This document shows, in pieces, positions 5,239 through 5,595 of a DNA stretch of 5,595 nucleotides. The position numbers and the translations under genes are program-made. The DNA comes from an uncultured Clostridia bacterium (lineage in GTDB: Bacteria; Bacillota; Clostridia; Oscillospirales; CAG-272), in the NCBI GenBank assembly GCA_945485605.1, contig CALYSG010000109.1, forward strand, positions 1 through 5,595, written 5' to 3'. Below the pieces are notes generated by a model. The model did no database searches, was not told the DNA's origin, and was given only the letters and a program-made list of their open reading frames with translations. Positions within the stretch are counted from its first letter, which is position 1, and each line of letters starts with the position of its first letter.

Positions 5239-5298
5239 GCGGGCAGTGCCTGCACCCCTGACTCGCGGGCGGGCAGTGCCCGCGCCCCTGACTCGCGG
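5239..5298. repeat. 30-bp tandem repeat, two units, each a hairpin
   Basis: Two head-to-tail 30-base units (5239-5268 and 5269-5298) differ at only two positions. Each contains a 6-bp hairpin: GCGGGC-AGT-GCCCGC in the second unit, and the same with one G-T pair (GCCTGC) in the first. Each ends CCCCTGACTCGCGG. The repeat starts 8 bases after the last stop codon of the small-gene cluster. Confidence 0.92.
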
Positions 5299-5382
5299 TT
5301 TATTCACTGAAAGGTGAGGTCATCACCCGGAACTGAAGTTGGCAAAAAGGTGAGGTGGACGATCGCCTTTCGCCCGTTTTAA

Positions 5383-5460
5383 AGTTTGGCTCAAGCCTTT
5401 TTAAAGGCTTGCGGTAGCCGAAGGCAGAGCCTTCGGTCGCCCTCCGCAGAGGGCGAAACT
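5383..5460. repeat. Cloverleaf-like palindromic repeat element
   Basis: Three perfect hairpins lie almost end to end. CAAGCCTTT/AAAGGCTTG has a TT loop (5392-5411), CCGAAGGC/GCCTTCGG an AGA loop (5418-5436), and TCGCCCTC/GAGGGCGA a CGCA loop (5437-5456). They are enclosed by AGTTT (5383-5387) and AAACT (5456-5460), which could close a four-way junction. It is not a tRNA: no anticodon loop, T loop or CCA. From memory, similar GGGCGAAACTCC-type modules occur repeatedly in gut Clostridia, so I infer an interspersed repeat. Confidence 0.82.
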
Positions 5461-5488
5461 CCCCTCAACGGCATTTTCTTTTTGCTTA

Positions 5489-5527
5489 GCTTTTTCTTTT
5501 GTGCCTGCTATGGGCAAAAGAAAAAGC
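5489..5527. repeat. 13-bp A/T-rich palindrome
   Basis: GCTTTTTCTTTTG (5489-5501) is the exact reverse complement of CAAAAGAAAAAGC (5515-5527), separated by 13 bases. It may act as a weak transcription barrier or be the end of the repeat block beginning near 5383. No clean terminal T-run follows on either strand. Confidence 0.85.
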
Positions 5528-5595
5528 GCCGAAGCCTTTTCGCAGACATTGTACTGTTCACGAAACGCATTTTCGGAGCCTCCCTTGTCGCAAAA

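Larger units (their letters stand above)
5231..5595. other. Gene-poor right flank rich in repeats
   Basis: No convincing gene is seen in these 365 bases. They contain a 30-bp tandem repeat, two AAGGTGAGGT copies (5311-5320 and 5347-5356), three consecutive perfect hairpins, and a long A/T-rich palindrome, described separately. No hairpin directly followed by a T-run was found just after the 136-aa gene, so the cluster's transcription end is unclear. A 20-codon minus-strand frame (5508-5570) with a GGGAGG upstream is the only coding hint. Confidence 0.7.

Noticed and set aside
5239..5298. A CRISPR array
   Set aside because: The two units are directly adjacent with no spacer, and no cas gene is visible; it is a simple tandem repeat.
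5383..5460. A tRNA gene, because it folds as a cloverleaf
   Set aside because: It lacks the T-loop consensus, a 7-base anticodon loop and a proper acceptor stem; loops are 2-4 bases.

Overview
The window looks like chromosomal DNA from an anaerobic, probably gut-dwelling member of the Clostridia (Oscillospiraceae/Ruminococcaceae-like). This is an inference. It rests on the gene content (spoVG, a yerC-type TrpR-like regulator, a Clostridia-style MurC), strong AGGAGG-type ribosome binding sites, near-consensus sigma-A promoters, and dense palindromic non-coding repeats of a kind I associate with gut Clostridia. No mobile-element gene, CRISPR array or phage gene is visible.

Left part (1-2670), all on the minus strand: a compact set reading murC, yerC-like regulator, class I SAM-dependent methyltransferase. 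Both junctions are 4-base stop/start overlaps, so the three are almost certainly co-transcribed and translationally coupled. Beyond them, reading leftward, a tRNA-Val(UAC) gene has its own perfect-consensus promoter. MurC makes a peptidoglycan precursor; the regulator and methyltransferase have no proven target here.

Middle (2671-3485): spoVG is transcribed rightward, divergently from murC, from an A/T-rich region, and ends at a good intrinsic terminator. It is followed by about 350 bases without a convincing gene. This stretch is packed with nested inverted repeats, one pair of which is mutually exclusive, and a short direct repeat. It probably represents interspersed repeat elements, possibly with a decayed gene tail.

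Right part (3486-5595): a minus-strand YfcE-type metallophosphoesterase starts at TTG behind a promoter that closely resembles the tRNA-Val promoter. Divergent from it is a tightly packed plus-strand cluster of three small unrecognised genes (77, 139 and 136 aa), with a possible 15-codon micro-ORF coupling the last two. The second has a Pro/Glu/Lys and Gly-rich linker between hydrophobic helical ends. The third has a polar N-terminal half, a small cysteine cluster and a leucine-rich C-terminus. This cluster is the least explained coding part of the window. The last 365 bases hold a 30-bp tandem repeat, a cloverleaf-like set of three adjacent perfect hairpins inside an outer stem, and a long A/T-rich palindrome.
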